Source of the DNA: Polytrichum commune
Taxonomy: Eukaryota; Streptophyta; Polytrichopsida; Polytrichales; Polytrichaceae
Direction of reading: 5' to 3'
Assembly: GCA_950295325.1 (NCBI GenBank)
Contig: OX485803.1
Coordinates: 37,463,554 to 37,527,553 of the forward strand
Length of the DNA stretch: 64,000 bases
Part shown: positions 43,901 to 56,166 of the stretch, in pieces
Position numbering within the stretch: the stretch's first letter is position 1
Layout of the letters: every line of letters begins with the position of its first letter
The notes under the pieces: generated by a model
Databases searched by the model: none
Told to the model about the DNA's origin: nothing
Seen by the model: only the letters and a program-made list of their open reading frames with translations
Position numbers and translations under genes: made by a program

Positions 43901-45729
43901 AAGAATTTGGCAGCATCCACGCTTGGCTTATACCGACAGACAGGAAGACACCTAGAGATGACAAGGAAAGCAGTAATAAATGTGCTCAAATTCAGGTTAG
44001 GCTACTCAGGCCAAGGTTGTTGCTCAACAAACAACAACACCAACAACAACAATAACCCAAGATCCCTCCTCTTTCGTTCTTTTCTTACCTTATGATCGGC
44101 TCTCTGCCTCTGTAAGTTAGAGCTTCCTTGAATGCTTGAGAGGCCGTGTGAGGAAGAATGGCCATGGCATGTGCATGAGGTGGGATGCACATCAACACAA
44201 GAAACTTCACAGCATCTCAGTTCCCGATCAAAAGTCAAAAAGGCATGAATGTGGACCCACATGCTTCAAGAATTACCTCCTTTGACGGATGGATCTCCAC
44301 CATGTATTCACTACCGTGTAAGTTAATGCATTTAGACTTTCACAATTATCGTCTTCCATAACATTACTAAGCAAGTATGGGCCCCTTGGAATATAACCAT
44401 GGAATGTTGGGAGCTCAATCTGACTTTTAGTCTCCTTGTGCAAGGTTTGCGCATCCCATGCTCATATTTTTGGGGCCCACAAAACGCACGCACACTGCTT
44501 TGGGTCTAGCCGCTCGTTTTGGTTAGAGAGTTAGAGTAAGTTACCACTCAAATTAGTTGTATTATGCCCACACTGCCCAGTTAACGGTATAGCCACATAT
44601 TTCAATGTCATTTCAACATCCACACTTAGATAAATAGCGCTCTTTAGTTGTAATTATACTATTTTAGTCATAAAGAAACACAAATGGTGTGGGCCATAAA
44701 CTTATAGTGTATCATAATTAGTGTCATGTTCAAAACTTGGGCCAATTGAGCAAAACTTTGGTTGGTCAACCTTAGCTCCTTTATTAGATTGGTCAACCTT
44801 TTGTAAGTGGTAATTGGGACGTGTGCTTGTGCAATCAGTTAGCTCGCATATGAGCTATCTAGTTGATTTCACTAAATCACATTGTTGGTTAATTCTCCTA
44901 GGTAGGTGGTGCGGTCATTGTTTTAGTTTGCTAGGATTTTGGTTAGAAAACCCTCACTAACTCGTAAGTTAGCTGATTCTTTTGACTAGGTGGTGCGGTT
45001 GGACCCTTAGTACCACATACTGATAGTAGGTTGGGCGGGAAGTAAGTCAAAGAAATCAAGCCTATTTTTTTTTGGAAATTATTGGGCTAGATGCCTAAAT
45101 GAAAGAAAAAATAATCATCAAAATTCCTAAATTTTAGGAAATTTGGTGTGTTGGAAAGCTCAATCCAAAGTCATGAATGAATTTACAAAAACAAGTTACA
45201 ATACATGGATTTGTATTGTAGGATATGCTATGTGCACAAATGAATAAACATACATACACATATTTGCTTAATTTTCCATAAATATTTTTATGGACCACCT
45301 ACACCTTTATTATTATTTTAATTATTGGGAAAAATATGCCCAACTTGCTATCAACATACGATCATGTTAAGTCTCTATTCTTGTTCTGTATATGACAAGT
45401 TATCTTACTATGCTCGCTTACCTTAAATGCTATAAGTACTTGAACCTCTTCCATTGTGATAAGTAACAACCAATTTTTCTTTAGAGTATGCGGGCTTTAA
45501 TCAAACACTAGTCTTATGAAAATGCCTAAATTTTAGTAGTATATGGCAAGGTTTGTAGCTAGAAATGGGCACCAAGAAAACACGTGTTGCAATGTGATTG
45601 GATAGTGTGCTCAATATAAGAACACAAATCTAGGTCAAGGGTTTGAAGTTCCATAGTTCACACAAATGGAAGGGTCTATGCAATCATATAAGGTGTTGTT
45701 GGGTTATCTTTCTTAATATGACACATGAA

Positions 45730-45900
45730 TCTGGATGGTGTACGGTTAGGTGTAAATCTGATAACAAACACCACAAAGATACATGTTTAAAGGAGAGTGG
45801 ACTGCATCTTCAAATCGTATTAGCTACTTTGCATTTAATAGTCGGTAGAATTAGGGGTCTATGCAATCATTTGAGGAATCAACCCACGTGTAAGTCCAAT
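45730..45900 (+). mobile_element. Partial, diverged D1 repeat
   Basis: GATACATGTTTAAAGGAGAG followed by TGGACTGCATCTTCAAAT is the D1 internal block. The ends are lost. The phrase GGGTCTATGCAATCAT occurs both before it (45672) and inside it (45855), suggesting a local duplication. Confidence 0.45.
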
Positions 45901-46358
45901 AAGCATTACTGAATCAAGGGAAGTACAAGTTTCAACCCATTTTACGTTGAAAAATCAATTTGACCTCTTATAGCTTTTCCATCTCAATTCTGATTTTTAC
46001 ACTTGAATTGTGGCATTGTTCATAATATAATTGCCAACCAAGTGAGACTCCTTGCAATCCTATCCGATGGACAATATTCCACGAGCATTATGTCCATTAC
46101 ATATTTGTATACCTTATGTTATGAGAGTTTTATGACTCTCGCTTACCTTAAGTGGGAGTGTGTTGGAAAATACATTCCCCGAGATCCCCAAAATGTTTAA
46201 GGTTTATAGAAATTGAATGGTTACTTTTCTTGACTAGCCTAGCCCACTTCTCCTAGGATATGACACATGCAATTAGTATGAGATGGTTAATAAATCTACA
46301 TCAATGCGAAAATCACTTTCCTCATAATTTTTGGAACTTGTATGAATATATTGTGCAT

Positions 46359-47112
46359 GGGGGCATTCACGGTTGAGGTACTACTTTTGGGACAAAGGAC
46401 TTAAGGACTATGTCGCATTGATCTTGGTGTTTATCATGATTTACTATTATTTGATCAATAAATTTTACATAAATAAGTAGATAGTTCATAAGCTTTATCA
46501 AGAAATATTTTTATTATTATTTAATAATCACCCTAAACCCTAAACCCTAAACCACATCAATGGCATTTTTTTGCTATTTAGGTGTGCATTGGAGGTCAAT
46601 TATTTCCTGTTTTGCATCTTAGTACCTTGGTATAAATGTCATGTGTCCATTCATATAATTTTTTTTGTCCAATTCTAATACTAGACGTTCCTTTTACGTG
46701 TGGCCGTAATTATATGTATTTTTGGCCATGTTTGGTGCCTCATGTAAAATTGGGCAATTGGTATTCAATACATACTTGGTTCTATTGGTACACACTTGAA
46801 CGATGATTGTGAGGAAAAAAATTGGGATCGTTTCGATTGATTCTTGTTGTCCTTTTCATTCCTTGATCCTAAGGTGAACAATTAAGACAACACTCCTAAA
46901 TGTCCTTTAAGGAATCAAAATGATATCTTAGATGACCCTATTCCTTCTAAATTAACTTTGTCGGTGTACTCAATATGGAGTATGAAATGTAGGTATGATC
47001 CAAAATATGCTTCACAATACAAATCTAAGCATACCAAGCATGTGAAGTTATCTAAAAAAGTCTTTTTTTCCGTTAGACACCCAAAAGTAGTACCCCAACC
47101 GTGAATGCCCCC
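46359..47112. mobile_element. TIR element inserted in a D1 repeat, 4-bp target duplication
   Basis: Left end GGGGGCATTCACGGTTGAGG and right end (reverse complement) GGGGGCATTCACGGTTGGGG; the inverted repeats extend over 33 bp with about one mismatch. GCAT flanks both sides (46355-46358 and 47113-47116). Because the host repeat is known from other copies, both junctions are sure. No transposase is seen inside, and the superfamily is not clear from a GGGGG terminus with a 4-bp target. Confidence 0.9.
46524..46551. repeat. Interstitial telomere-type repeat
   Basis: CCCTAAACCCTAAACCCTAA followed by ACC: three plant telomere units in a row, inside the TIR element 46359-47112. Confidence 0.9.
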
Positions 47113-47160
47113 GCATCGTCAAAGTGAAATTTCTCATACTCATTAATGGTGATGAAATTA

Positions 47161-47990
47161 TCTTGCTTCTCAAATCATGAGCATGCTTACAAAGACTCCT
47201 CAACAAGCTATACCTTCTCTTCTAGTCTTGATGTCAATTTATCTATGACCACTCATGAGATTTCATGACTTGTCTTTATTTGGCCGAAACAATAGGAAAT
47301 TAAACCAAGAATTTTCCCTAGGTAATGACCACATAGAGACAACACATACCCTGGGTTCTACTCTCATGGCTACTTTGAGCCTTCAAGTATAAGGTGAGAA
47401 ATTTGCAAGTATGAAATTTTTGAAGGCCACCTTGAGGAAAGAAGTGGTAGTTGGAGTCACATGTTGGGAACTCAAAACCTCATCATTCAAAGCCTTGGTG
47501 CTCCCAATTTCTCATGTGGTACAAAGATTTTATTATTTTATTTTTCGGGAAGGAGGGTGTACGAAGATGCAATCTTTGACATCCTACCATACATTGTTGG
47601 CTAATTTATGAGAATCCCCCATGAAATTATAAGCACTTAAAGTAGCCATAGGTTTGCAACAATGACTTGTGCACTTACCCTCCTTCTCGGGGGGTTCACT
47701 CCCTCTTATATTTTGCATACATGTGCGTTCGGGACCTATTTATTGGGGGGGGGGGTTATTTACCTTGCAGAAAAGATTATAAGGTGATGATATTTTACAT
47801 GTAAAAAGCCTGAAAAGATTATATGTGATGGTATTTTACATGTAAACATGTTTCACTATTTTAAAATCCCCTATTTTACATGTACATTTTTTATAAAATT
47901 TATCTACAATGAATATATTGGACCCTATTTTTTATCGCACGTTGTTCTACGATTTTCGCCAGTGAACCCCCCGAGCCCTCCTTGTAGTTA
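47161..47990. other. Intergenic, no gene recognised
   Basis: Contains a G-run at 47743-47755 and a 42-bp-spaced duplication of AAAAGATTATA.GTGATG...ATTTTACATGTAAA (47770 and 47812). No exon series is seen. Confidence 0.45.
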
Positions 47991-47999
47991 GTCAATCAA

Positions 48000-48570
48000 G
48001 CAACCTTACTCTCTCAAAACCTAGTTGAACAAGGATATGACACTTGGTACAAAATGACATTCATTTGGAAGGCATGATGGGGTCTACCACAATGGGAAAC
48101 TCAATACATCTTAGCACCACCAAAAATTGTATTTGATGCTATCAAACATAACTTTCTTGCTAAAGAGTGGAACTCTTTCCACCTCACAGGATAGAAATTA
48201 GTCTACCTTCACCTCAAGGATTTTTTCAACTATAAATGAGAATCGTACTTGAAGCAACCTTTGACAATACCCATGACATAAGATTGTTTTTGTGTATTGC
48301 ACCTAGAATCATAGACTTGCCATTGAAATTGGATGACGGTCGACTATCCCAATTCCAATGGATAAATATTATTTGAGTTATGTTATGAAAATGCAATCAA
48401 AGATGAGGCACACTTTGTGTTGGAGTGCCCCCTCTACAAGTCCATAGGTTCCCTTCCCTATTACAAAATGTAGTACTAGGAAGTGTAAAGTCTTTCTTCA
48501 ATTGTATCATCAAGTTGATGTTAGCGTATATTATACTGAGGCCACTAAACTTTGTTACAATACGGAACGA
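48000..48570 (+). mobile_element. Degenerate LINE remnant (C-terminal zinc-knuckle region)
   Basis: With stops and frame breaks, the plus strand encodes GYDTWYKMTFIW near 48034. Further on it encodes LCYENAIKDEAHFVLECPLY near 48376-48435, the Cys/His pattern (C...EDE.HF..ECP.Y) that ends many LINE reverse transcriptases. The reverse transcriptase core is not recognisable. This is a second, different LINE type from the fragment at 19737. Confidence 0.5.
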
Positions 48571-48719
48571 GCTTATTTAACACCCTCTTGATGGACTTCT
48601 AGAACTATAAAATCAGTTTCATCTCGTTTATATGGTCATATAGATCTCTCCACAATTATGTTGATTATTGAACCTGAAATAGGTATCATGTTTTGAACAT
48701 GCAATTCATTTTAGTTTTT

Positions 48720-48834
48720 TAAACATTCCTTTTTGATATCCGTTCTCAAAGCCACACCAAACCACATATCACTCATATGTAGGTGTCCAAATAAGATAAG
48801 TACCTGAATTAGGCACGTCTACCTTAAAGGAGTC
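48720..48834 (-). mobile_element. Partial D1 repeat
   Basis: In reverse orientation it begins AAGGTAGACGTGCCTAATTC and carries the D1 block with ACACCTACATATGAGTG, then stops after about 115 bp. It is a 3'-truncated copy relative to the 28336 reference. Confidence 0.75.
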
Positions 48835-48839
48835 AAATT

Positions 48840-49585
48840 TTGATAGCACCCACAAAATTTCAAGGCATTTTGGCTCTCAATACTTCTACATGTTGCCATG
48901 CATGGAAGATTAAGAAACATGACATCTTTTTCTTTTTTGGCATAATTTGAAAAAAAATCAATTGCAAAAGGAACCAAAATACAACCACCCCATAGTAAAC
49001 AACGCCAAACCGGGGGGAGATCAAGAAATAATGCCCATTTGAGGCCTAACCTTCCACGTGACCATCAAGTTACTCCAAGTCACAATGAGACCATTGACCC
49101 CCCCCCCCCCCGCCCCAGTCGAGTCAAAATTGTTAAGAATATCTTGGTAGGCAATGTCTGGAGCCTTTTCCAATTCCGCGAGAGTCTGTGCCACTCAACC
49201 CTACCAAAATCATGCACGGCGTCCCAAATGACTTGTCATGTTTTCTCAATGGGCCATTGCAGCGCTTTAAACACCAAGTCATTTCATTGGCGCTAAGTAA
49301 TCCACAAAAGACCACTCCTTCATAAGAACTAAATGCAGTTGAACCGTTTCAGTGTTTTGCACAAAGGTTGGTCAAAAAGACATTGCATCATAGAAAAAGA
49401 TTTCCTCGGACCAAGGTTCCCTCTGTTGGCAAAGAGTAACCACATGATAACTATACATGGCATCTCATGTCTCCATTCCTTCGATTTCTTGCAACTACTT
49501 GCATATGATACGTTGACTTATATACACATGATTAAACAAGTTTTAGCTATTTTTGATTAAGTACTATTCAATTGCTAAATAAACA
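48840..49585. other. Intergenic, no gene recognised
   Basis: Contains a C-run at 49099-49112. No exon series and no matched repeat. Confidence 0.4.
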
Positions 49586-49599
49586 TTAAATAGTAAAGT

Positions 49600-50060
49600 T
49601 ATCAGGTACATGAAGACTTTGTTGATCACGAGACTTTCGGCAATGAACGGGGAGAACCGGCTGGTAGTTAATTATGAACCGGTTGAGTTTGGGAAATAAC
49701 CGGTCGACGTTCAATACTTCAGGAAAACTACTGATTGTTTTAGAAGAATCTATGGAATATACCCTCATTTAATGAACTAAAATCGAAAGATGTCAATATA
49801 ATATTATTCATATTCATAATAGTGTTATGTGAGACTGACAATATTCTACAGTAGATTCGTCACATTCAGGCTAACTGTGGAGAATATTCAGGAATATTTC
49901 GTGAAATATTATCAGTCCCACATTACACTGTTATGGATCTGAATAATGTTATGAATAATGTCATGAACATGTAACCAATCGGACTTGGAAACACTATGAT
50001 ATCGACCGATTAAGCTCAAAATTCTCCCCGGACACTGACTTACGGAGTGATTGGTTGATT
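49600..50060. mobile_element. Imperfect palindromic element with a CCGGTT-rich outer part
   Basis: The stretch ATTATTCATATTCATAATAG at 49803 and on to about 49846 is the reverse complement, with a few changes, of 49901-49945. Outside this core, 49600-49770 is homologous in inverted orientation to 56645-56800 (GAGGGTATATTCC, AACTCAACCGGTTCAT). Likely a non-autonomous element of unresolved type. Confidence 0.6.
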
Positions 50061-50457
50061 TGAATACATGTTGTGATGTCAGTGGTCTTCAGTGCCAAAT
50101 TTGTGCACTTGTCTATTTTGCATAGGCAATGCGCTTCTTGAAGAGCTTAATTACATTGATTACTATGGGGCTTTATCAGCTCATCATGTCTGAAAACTTT
50201 TATGGATTTTATATGTGTTATATTAAGAGTGCAGCATTAAGAGTGTAACTTGATGCTCAATAATGTTTCCTCAATTCATGTGTAAAAGCTTCAGTTGTTG
50301 ACTTTGCTTATTCATATAGCTTATGCATTCAGACACATTCCATGCACTAGCTTCTTCATTTTTGCTCAAACTAAGGCCGTGTGTATCATAAACATCATGT
50401 TTATGTCTGAACTAGGTCGTGTAAGGAGCTATTCCAAGGGATAGCGAATAAACGCTA

Positions 50458-50747
50458 CACTAAGTATGATATTGAGGGTCACCAATTCTGATTGTCTTTG
50501 CTTGATACCAATTTTATAGTGTCACCAACACCAAATGTTAACCCAACATTCTTTTGTCATTCTTTGTAAATCTTTTTTGGAATTTGTAGATTGACAGTGT
50601 TGAAATTATTGTCACTTGCCAAGTGATTTTCCATTCAAATTTCCACCATTCATGACAATATCTGTTCACTTATTCACGAGAAGTGTCATCCAAAAAGTTA
50701 CCGTAGAGACTTAAAATACCATATGACACAAAATATCATATCTAGTG
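50458..50747. mobile_element. TA-flanked miniature element, family W, copy 2
   Basis: Matches 9330-9694. Begins CACTAAGTATGATATTGAGG and ends ATATCATATCTAGTG, with TA at 50456-50457 and 50748-50749. It is more diverged at the ends than copy 1 and shorter in the middle. Confidence 0.78.
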
Positions 50748-51456
50748 TAGCAGTGCTTTGATTGTTTACACATATGAAGTCAAAAGATTCATTACCTTCA
50801 ATTTCAACGTTTATAGTGATTGAATTGGACATAATATTATTCAATTGCTATCAACCGTTTCATTCTAATAATATTCAATGATTATGCTTCATTTGTGTTC
50901 ATCAAGTTGAATATGCTTAGACAAACGTCCATAGGGTATAATTATAACACCTTCCATGACATATTCCCGGTCCCACGCAACCTGGTCACTCAACTAAATA
51001 ATGTTATGGACAGAAAGTGCAGTATATGAACGCAAGACCCGATTCCAAGTTTGTGATGGGTTAGGTCTTACTAGATCACAATAGGTGTACGATGCCACTT
51101 GAAATTTGAAACAAGTAATAAATAAACGAATAAATAAATAAGAGTTTCGCACCCTACATAGTGAACCCTATGAAACTCGACCTAAAGTTACCGACTCTCA
51201 AATATGTGCACGAGTTGCAGCCTGCCCAATGTTATGCATAGCTTATAATGTACTTTAAATAGTGTGGCCTTCCAAAAATGACTTTGACTTTCTTCGACTT
51301 GTGGATTTAGAATGTCTAGTCAGTATAATAGATCAGTTCGTAAATGTTCTTTTGCAATGCCACAAGCAAGCAAAACCATTGGGCATGAACTTGACATAAG
51401 GTCCGTCCTAGAGTGTTCCCGTCAAAGAGAAAACTACACTAATTATCTCAATTAGT
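50748..51456. other. Intergenic, no gene recognised
   Basis: AT-rich with a GAATAAATAAATAAG microsatellite near 51128. No exon series or matched repeat. Confidence 0.4.
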
Positions 51457-51636
51457 GCGTATCACTATTTGGAGTTATGTAGTGCTATGACTATCTATTG
51501 AGAATGTAATATTTTACCAAGCAAAGTTATTTATGTTTTATAGTGTCTGAACAACATGTAGAACTTTCGTTAGTAAAAATTGAACTCATGAGTAAGACGT
51601 TATTGCACTTTGTAACTTCAAAATAGTAACACGCAC
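51457..51636. mobile_element. Short TIR element, family X, copy 1
   Basis: Left end GTATCACTATTTGGAGTTATG, right end ACTTTGTAACTTCAAAATAG then TAAC. These are inverted versions of each other and match the ends of the copies at 52596, 53882 and 59057. About 180 bp, non-coding. Confidence 0.65.
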
Positions 51637-52140
51637 TGATTGTGATAACTAAGATAACGGATATGTGAATTACATAAGTACCTTTGACGTTTTAATGGAG
51701 TGACTATCACCACCATGATAACATCCACAAGGAATTGCCTTGCATCCCTAGGAGAAATATGCAAATCTATCATAGTGAAAGATTGGTAGATTTTCTAGTC
51801 ACATATAACAACTTTCTAGTGCCACAAAAAATTTACGATAAACTCATATGTTGTAGTGTATGATATGTTCAATAACTACACTAAAACAAACTTTCAATGT
51901 AGTATTGCATTTGGTGCATTTATTGGTTCATCTTTACTATAGCAAAATGCAAATTTTCACATAGGATATGGGTATGGTTGTAAGAGTGCTACGTGACCTA
52001 AGAGCATTTAAATTTTTAAAATTAAAAATTAAAAATCCAAGGATAAGTAGCTTAAAAAACAAAGTCAAAACCCAAAGCAGTAAACACTCAACTATAAACA
52101 ACGTGGCAATAAATTAGACACCCTTGTTCAGTTACTTCTT

Positions 52141-52499
52141 TTTGTTTAGACACCTATATTTGAGTGATATGTGATTGAATATGGACTTGAGAACAAATAT
52201 CCAAATGACATGTGTTTAAAAGAGATTGGGTTGTGTGTTCAAAATACGATAATTATTCTAGGTTCCAGAATCAACAAAATAGGGAGACCCATATAACCAT
52301 TTGATGAGCATGAGGAGCTTCACTATGATGTTGAATAAGATGTTCATACATGCTCCATAGATAATGAGGAAAGTTTCTACTGCCTAGGTATGAATTGGCT
52401 ACATAACCATCTCTTGCTAACTGCATGTTTCATATCCTATGAAATGTGGGCTAGTTGGAAAAAATAATCACTTAAGACCCACATACCTTACATGAACAC
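52141..52499 (+). mobile_element. Dispersed repeat D1, copy lacking its extreme left end
   Basis: From AGACACCTATATTTGAGTGA to CCCACATACCTT. All inner D1 blocks are present (GACATGTGTTTAAAAG, ACCATTTGATGAGCATGAG, ACTGCATGTTTCATATCCTA, GTGGGCTAGTTGGAAAAAAT), and this copy is the most complete at the right end. Confidence 0.8.
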
Positions 52500-52595
52500 C
52501 TCCAATAATTGAGCTTTGGCTTGTGTGTTTTCTTGTTATGATTTAAACGTGTGTGGGTGATGATGGATAGATGACCAAGCACTTCACTAACCATT

Positions 52596-52796
52596 GCGTC
52601 ACTCACTATTTGAAATTATGCAACGCTATAACTATTTATTCTATATCTCATTTTTATTTTTTTGGTTGCCAACAAAGGTCGATTTGGTTGTTTGAGCATT
52701 ATAGAACATTGTCATCTTGACTTGCTTAATTTTTTTACATTAATAGTCAAACATAAGTTATATAGCATTGTGTAAGTCTAAATAGTAAAGTGACAC
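52596..52796. mobile_element. Short TIR element, family X, copy 2
   Basis: Left end GCGTCACTCACTATTTGAAA then TTATGCAACGCTAT; right end ATAGCATTGTGTAAGTCTAA then ATAGTAAAGTGAC. The arms are inverted over more than 25 bp. The inner block GGTTGTTTGAGCATTATAGA also occurs in the copy at 59057. Confidence 0.75.
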
Positions 52797-53102
52797 TAAC
52801 TACAATAATATGTAGTGTACCTTTTTCACATGCACGAGGGTACCATGTTTGGATTATGACTTTCACTTGTCACAAGTTTACACGGCGTTCCTTGGGTCAC
52901 GCGAATGTATGTCAAAGTCAATGTATTGTTTATGATCACGTACTATGCATTTGCCCCCCTGCCCCCCCCCCCCCCCAAAAAAAAAGATGGGCCCACTCGA
53001 AAAAACATTAGAAAACTTCTTCTTCATTTGACTTTTAACATTCGGAGTCCCTAGCTAATTTGGGTACCTTGTTATATCGTAGTTGCCGACACTAAAGGTC
53101 GG

Positions 53103-53362
53103 TTTGCACCATGGACCATGAAGTCATCCCAGGGCGTTGTAAGAGCATTGATTGGTTATGGAACTCGTCCTAGGACCACTTCAGTTTACACCAAGGAAAG
53201 AATGACAGAGTGACCAATGGAGGTCGAGGTCTCCAAAAGACTTCTTTTAAGACCTACACAATCCACTGACATGGTCCAACATATTTTGCGGTGAGAGAGG
53301 CAAGAGAGGTGGTCTCGTAAGGAAAAAGACAGGGGCCCATGGTAAAGAAATGCCGTTATAAT
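53103..53362 (+). repeat. Dispersed repeat family D2, copy 2
   Basis: Matches 7354-7612 in the same orientation (AGTTTACACCAAGGAAAGAA, GAGGTCTCCAAAAGAC, CAGGGGCCCA). Confidence 0.7.
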
Positions 53363-53881
53363 TTTTTTTAAGAATTTTCTTTTGGGGATGTATATGAAAT
53401 GGCAGCTCCCCTCTATTACAAAATAACATTATATTTTCAAAAACCAATAAAATGTTATGACGTAGTTACGAGCAATTAGGTCGCCCCACGCTAATGTATT
53501 GACATTTCACACTGTTTTAAATATTTATTACAACCGGAACCAAATACATGAATCATGCTCTTCATGTGGTTGCTATACGGATGAATACTATATATATATA
53601 TAAGATTTGGTAAAATAATTTAGACCTAAGATAATATGCATATATAACTTATTGGCAAGCTATTCGTGAAGGCAATTGCACATATCAATGTACATCCTGT
53701 AGTTCGTATAAGTCATTGATTTTGAAGGAATTCTACCCTATGTCATTATTATGTTTTAGCACTCAAGTTGTTGAATCAAATCAATGTCTAACTTACAAAA
53801 ATTTCTTCATGTAGCGTCCTTGAAGTCCCATGATGCCTATTACAAACTCTCCAAAATGGCATCACCGTTTATGGTTATATA

Positions 53882-54060
53882 GCGTTGCTTACCATTTGAA
53901 ATTATGTTATGCTACACATTTTTACTATAATTTCCTTCTACCAACAAAGATGAAATAGATTAGTTGGATATCGTAGAATGTAAACGACTTAAAATACATA
54001 AATGATTATGCTCTACGCAAAAGGTTATTGCATTGGATAAATTTAGTTAGTAAGTGACAT
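53882..54060. mobile_element. Short TIR element, family X, copy 3
   Basis: Left end GCGTTGCTTACCATTTGAAA, right end ATTTAGTTAGTAAGTGAC. It shares the AACAAAGRT....TTRGTTG inner block with copies 2 and 4. More decayed than copy 2. Confidence 0.6.
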
Positions 54061-54808
54061 CACATACCGAAAACAATGTAGTACCTAGTTTAGGAACATG
54101 TGCATAATGAACTTGGGTGACATGGTGAAGAAAACTTTCAACCAAAGATGAGGGGATTTTGATGACGTGCATGAATGATTTCCTTGGGTTTCAAAACTCA
54201 TTTAAGCATCTAAGTCAAACAACTGGATATAGTCTTGCTCAACAACTAAAATTAGCAGCATAAAATTCTAGGTTGCTTAATCCTTGTAGGATCGTTTATA
54301 CAAATTACCAATTCTCAAATTGTTGTTATTGTTAGTTTGAGCTAGTGTAAAGTGGCCATGCTCTATTTCACGGAGGCCTACCGCACTTTGTCACTCTAGA
54401 GAATGGGTTGGTTTGAAACCGTCATGATGTACTTTTAGTCTCATGAACTTTTTTGGCTATCATGACTTTAGAATCTCGTTCATTCCATTGTGTGATATCA
54501 AGGGGGCAATGATATTGGGCAAGAGAAAAGTGGTGTCAATGCAAAGAATGCTTGGAATTCCATTGGTTTGTGGCCCACAAAATGAAAGTTCCTAAGTGAC
54601 TTCCATAAGGTAGCTTAGGGTTTTGACTAAGAGCTTGTCAATAGTTGCTACGAACTTGTTGCAGAAATTCCACGTGTGATTCACCAAGTAGCCATATGAG
54701 CATCGGAAACCAAGTACAAGTGCAACCACTCAAATGTGTAGCGGACACAACAAGTGTGAGTAAAAAACTCCTCCCCAATGAGAATGCTCCTTTCTTCAAG
54801 CTCTTGAC

Positions 54809-55198
54809 CAATGTTGGACTGGTATACAGGTGAATGCATGATATCCATAATGAACATCAATAATGGTATCAAAGAACCTACCCGTGGGTATCAACATTAT
54901 TATACCAATCAAACATTGATATTTGATGGGTATGTCAAGGTGAGAGTATCTTTGTATACCCGAGTTGTTATTTGGGTCGATACCATTCCAAATCATATTG
55001 ACACCAGGGTGATAATATTTTACATAGGTATGAAAGTTTTTGCATGGTATATAAACCCAAATGGTATTGAAAATAAATAAACAAAATACAATCAAATACC
55101 ACACACCGTACTGGTATTGACTAGTGTGAATTCCTCATTATAGATACCCAAATGGTCTTTTTTTTTAAAATTTTAAAAATGGTATTTGTCCAACACTG
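54809..55198. mobile_element. hAT-like miniature element
   Basis: Left end CAATGTTGGAC and right end GTCCAACACTG are inverted with one change. The eight bases outside are CTCTTGAC (54801-54808) and CTCTCAAC (55199-55206), a 6-of-8 match, as expected for a worn hAT 8-bp target duplication. The interior is rich in GGTAT motifs and shows no transposase. Confidence 0.65.
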
Positions 55199-55206
55199 CT
55201 CTCAAC

Positions 55207-56166
55207 CTCTCGGCATAAAGGGGACCTAATAATATTTCTTGGCATGCTTCAAGGATCCTACACTTTGCTTAATGGTTAGCACATCACAACCCTCTAAAGT
55301 AAATCTCAACACATCGTTCATATCGACTCAATTACATGAGACTACAACATTGAATCAATGTAATCAAACATAGTCCCATTAATTGCAATGTTGATATTTT
55401 GTTAACTCTTGAGGGTCGTAACATTTCTAAGCATGAAAGTTCATTCTCTTCTTTGTTTATGGTCACATAACATTATTAAGTAGCGTGAGTTTGTTCATGT
55501 GGGCCCCGAGAATATAAATATGGGATGCCACTACTAGTGCAATCTCACCATACATTTGTAGTGCCTACATCATACATTTCACCATACATCTACAATGACT
55601 AACCCGTGCCTAACTGAGAAGATCTATGGATCAAAAGCCCATTTATGTAGATGTGTTCACTTGTCCCAACACTCCAACTCACCTACTTGACATTAAATAT
55701 ACTTGACTCATGGATTCTTATGATAATTGTTATTGATTCAGACATCAATACAGTAAATAGTCTTAACATTGTGGGTCACGGTAATTTTCTAGGACCCACA
55801 TTAAGTTTTTGGTAGAAAATTAGCGTGGTCACATAAAAAAACAATTCCCTAGAGAATTAATGTCAGTGATTCTTTCTTATTTTTGTGTCACTATTTTCCT
55901 ATAACTAAAATTTCATTTCTTGGTTTGAAGTTTGCATGAAGACTAGGGGAAGGCCCAAGGCCTTGGGCCCACATTATTTCCACCCTGACTATAAAATTAG
56001 GGTAGATGTCTACAAGTCAAGCCCACGTAACAAGTAAACCATTCTAAAGAATGTTATGGTCACATGACGGTCACTATAATGTAGCAATGTGCATCAACAT
56101 CATTGTCTACGGAGGTTTTTGGACATAATCAGTCAAAATTCTAATGTTTCCAAGTCCACCAAGTTA
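55207..56166. other. Intergenic, no gene recognised
   Basis: AT-rich sequence with no exon series and no matched repeat in this window. Confidence 0.4.

Larger units (their letters stand above)
40100..46198. other. 5' flank of the kinase gene and spacer, no further gene recognised
   Basis: Upstream kinase exons, if any, should lie here, but I could not place one with a fitting donor phase. Contents: an AAG-rich tract at about 40400-40445, an AAC microsatellite at 44025-44057, a TTCTTC run at 43313-43330, and a partial D1-like stretch at about 45730-45900. A plus-strand open frame at 42562-43131 (189 codons, TTG start) shows no recognisable domain. Confidence 0.4.
46199..47160 (-). mobile_element. 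D1 repeat split by a later insertion
   Basis: In reverse orientation the D1 sequence runs from AAGGTTTATAG at 46199 through CTAGCCCACTTCTCCTAGGATATG to about 46358. It resumes at 47113 with the next D1 block (CATCGTCAAAGTGAAATTTC then TCATACTCATTAATGGT). The 754 bp between is a separate TIR element. The remaining D1 part beyond about 47160 is missing. Confidence 0.75.

Noticed and set aside
54811..55080. 89-codon plus-strand frame in the hAT-like element
   Set aside because: Internal sequence of a miniature element; no transposase motif.
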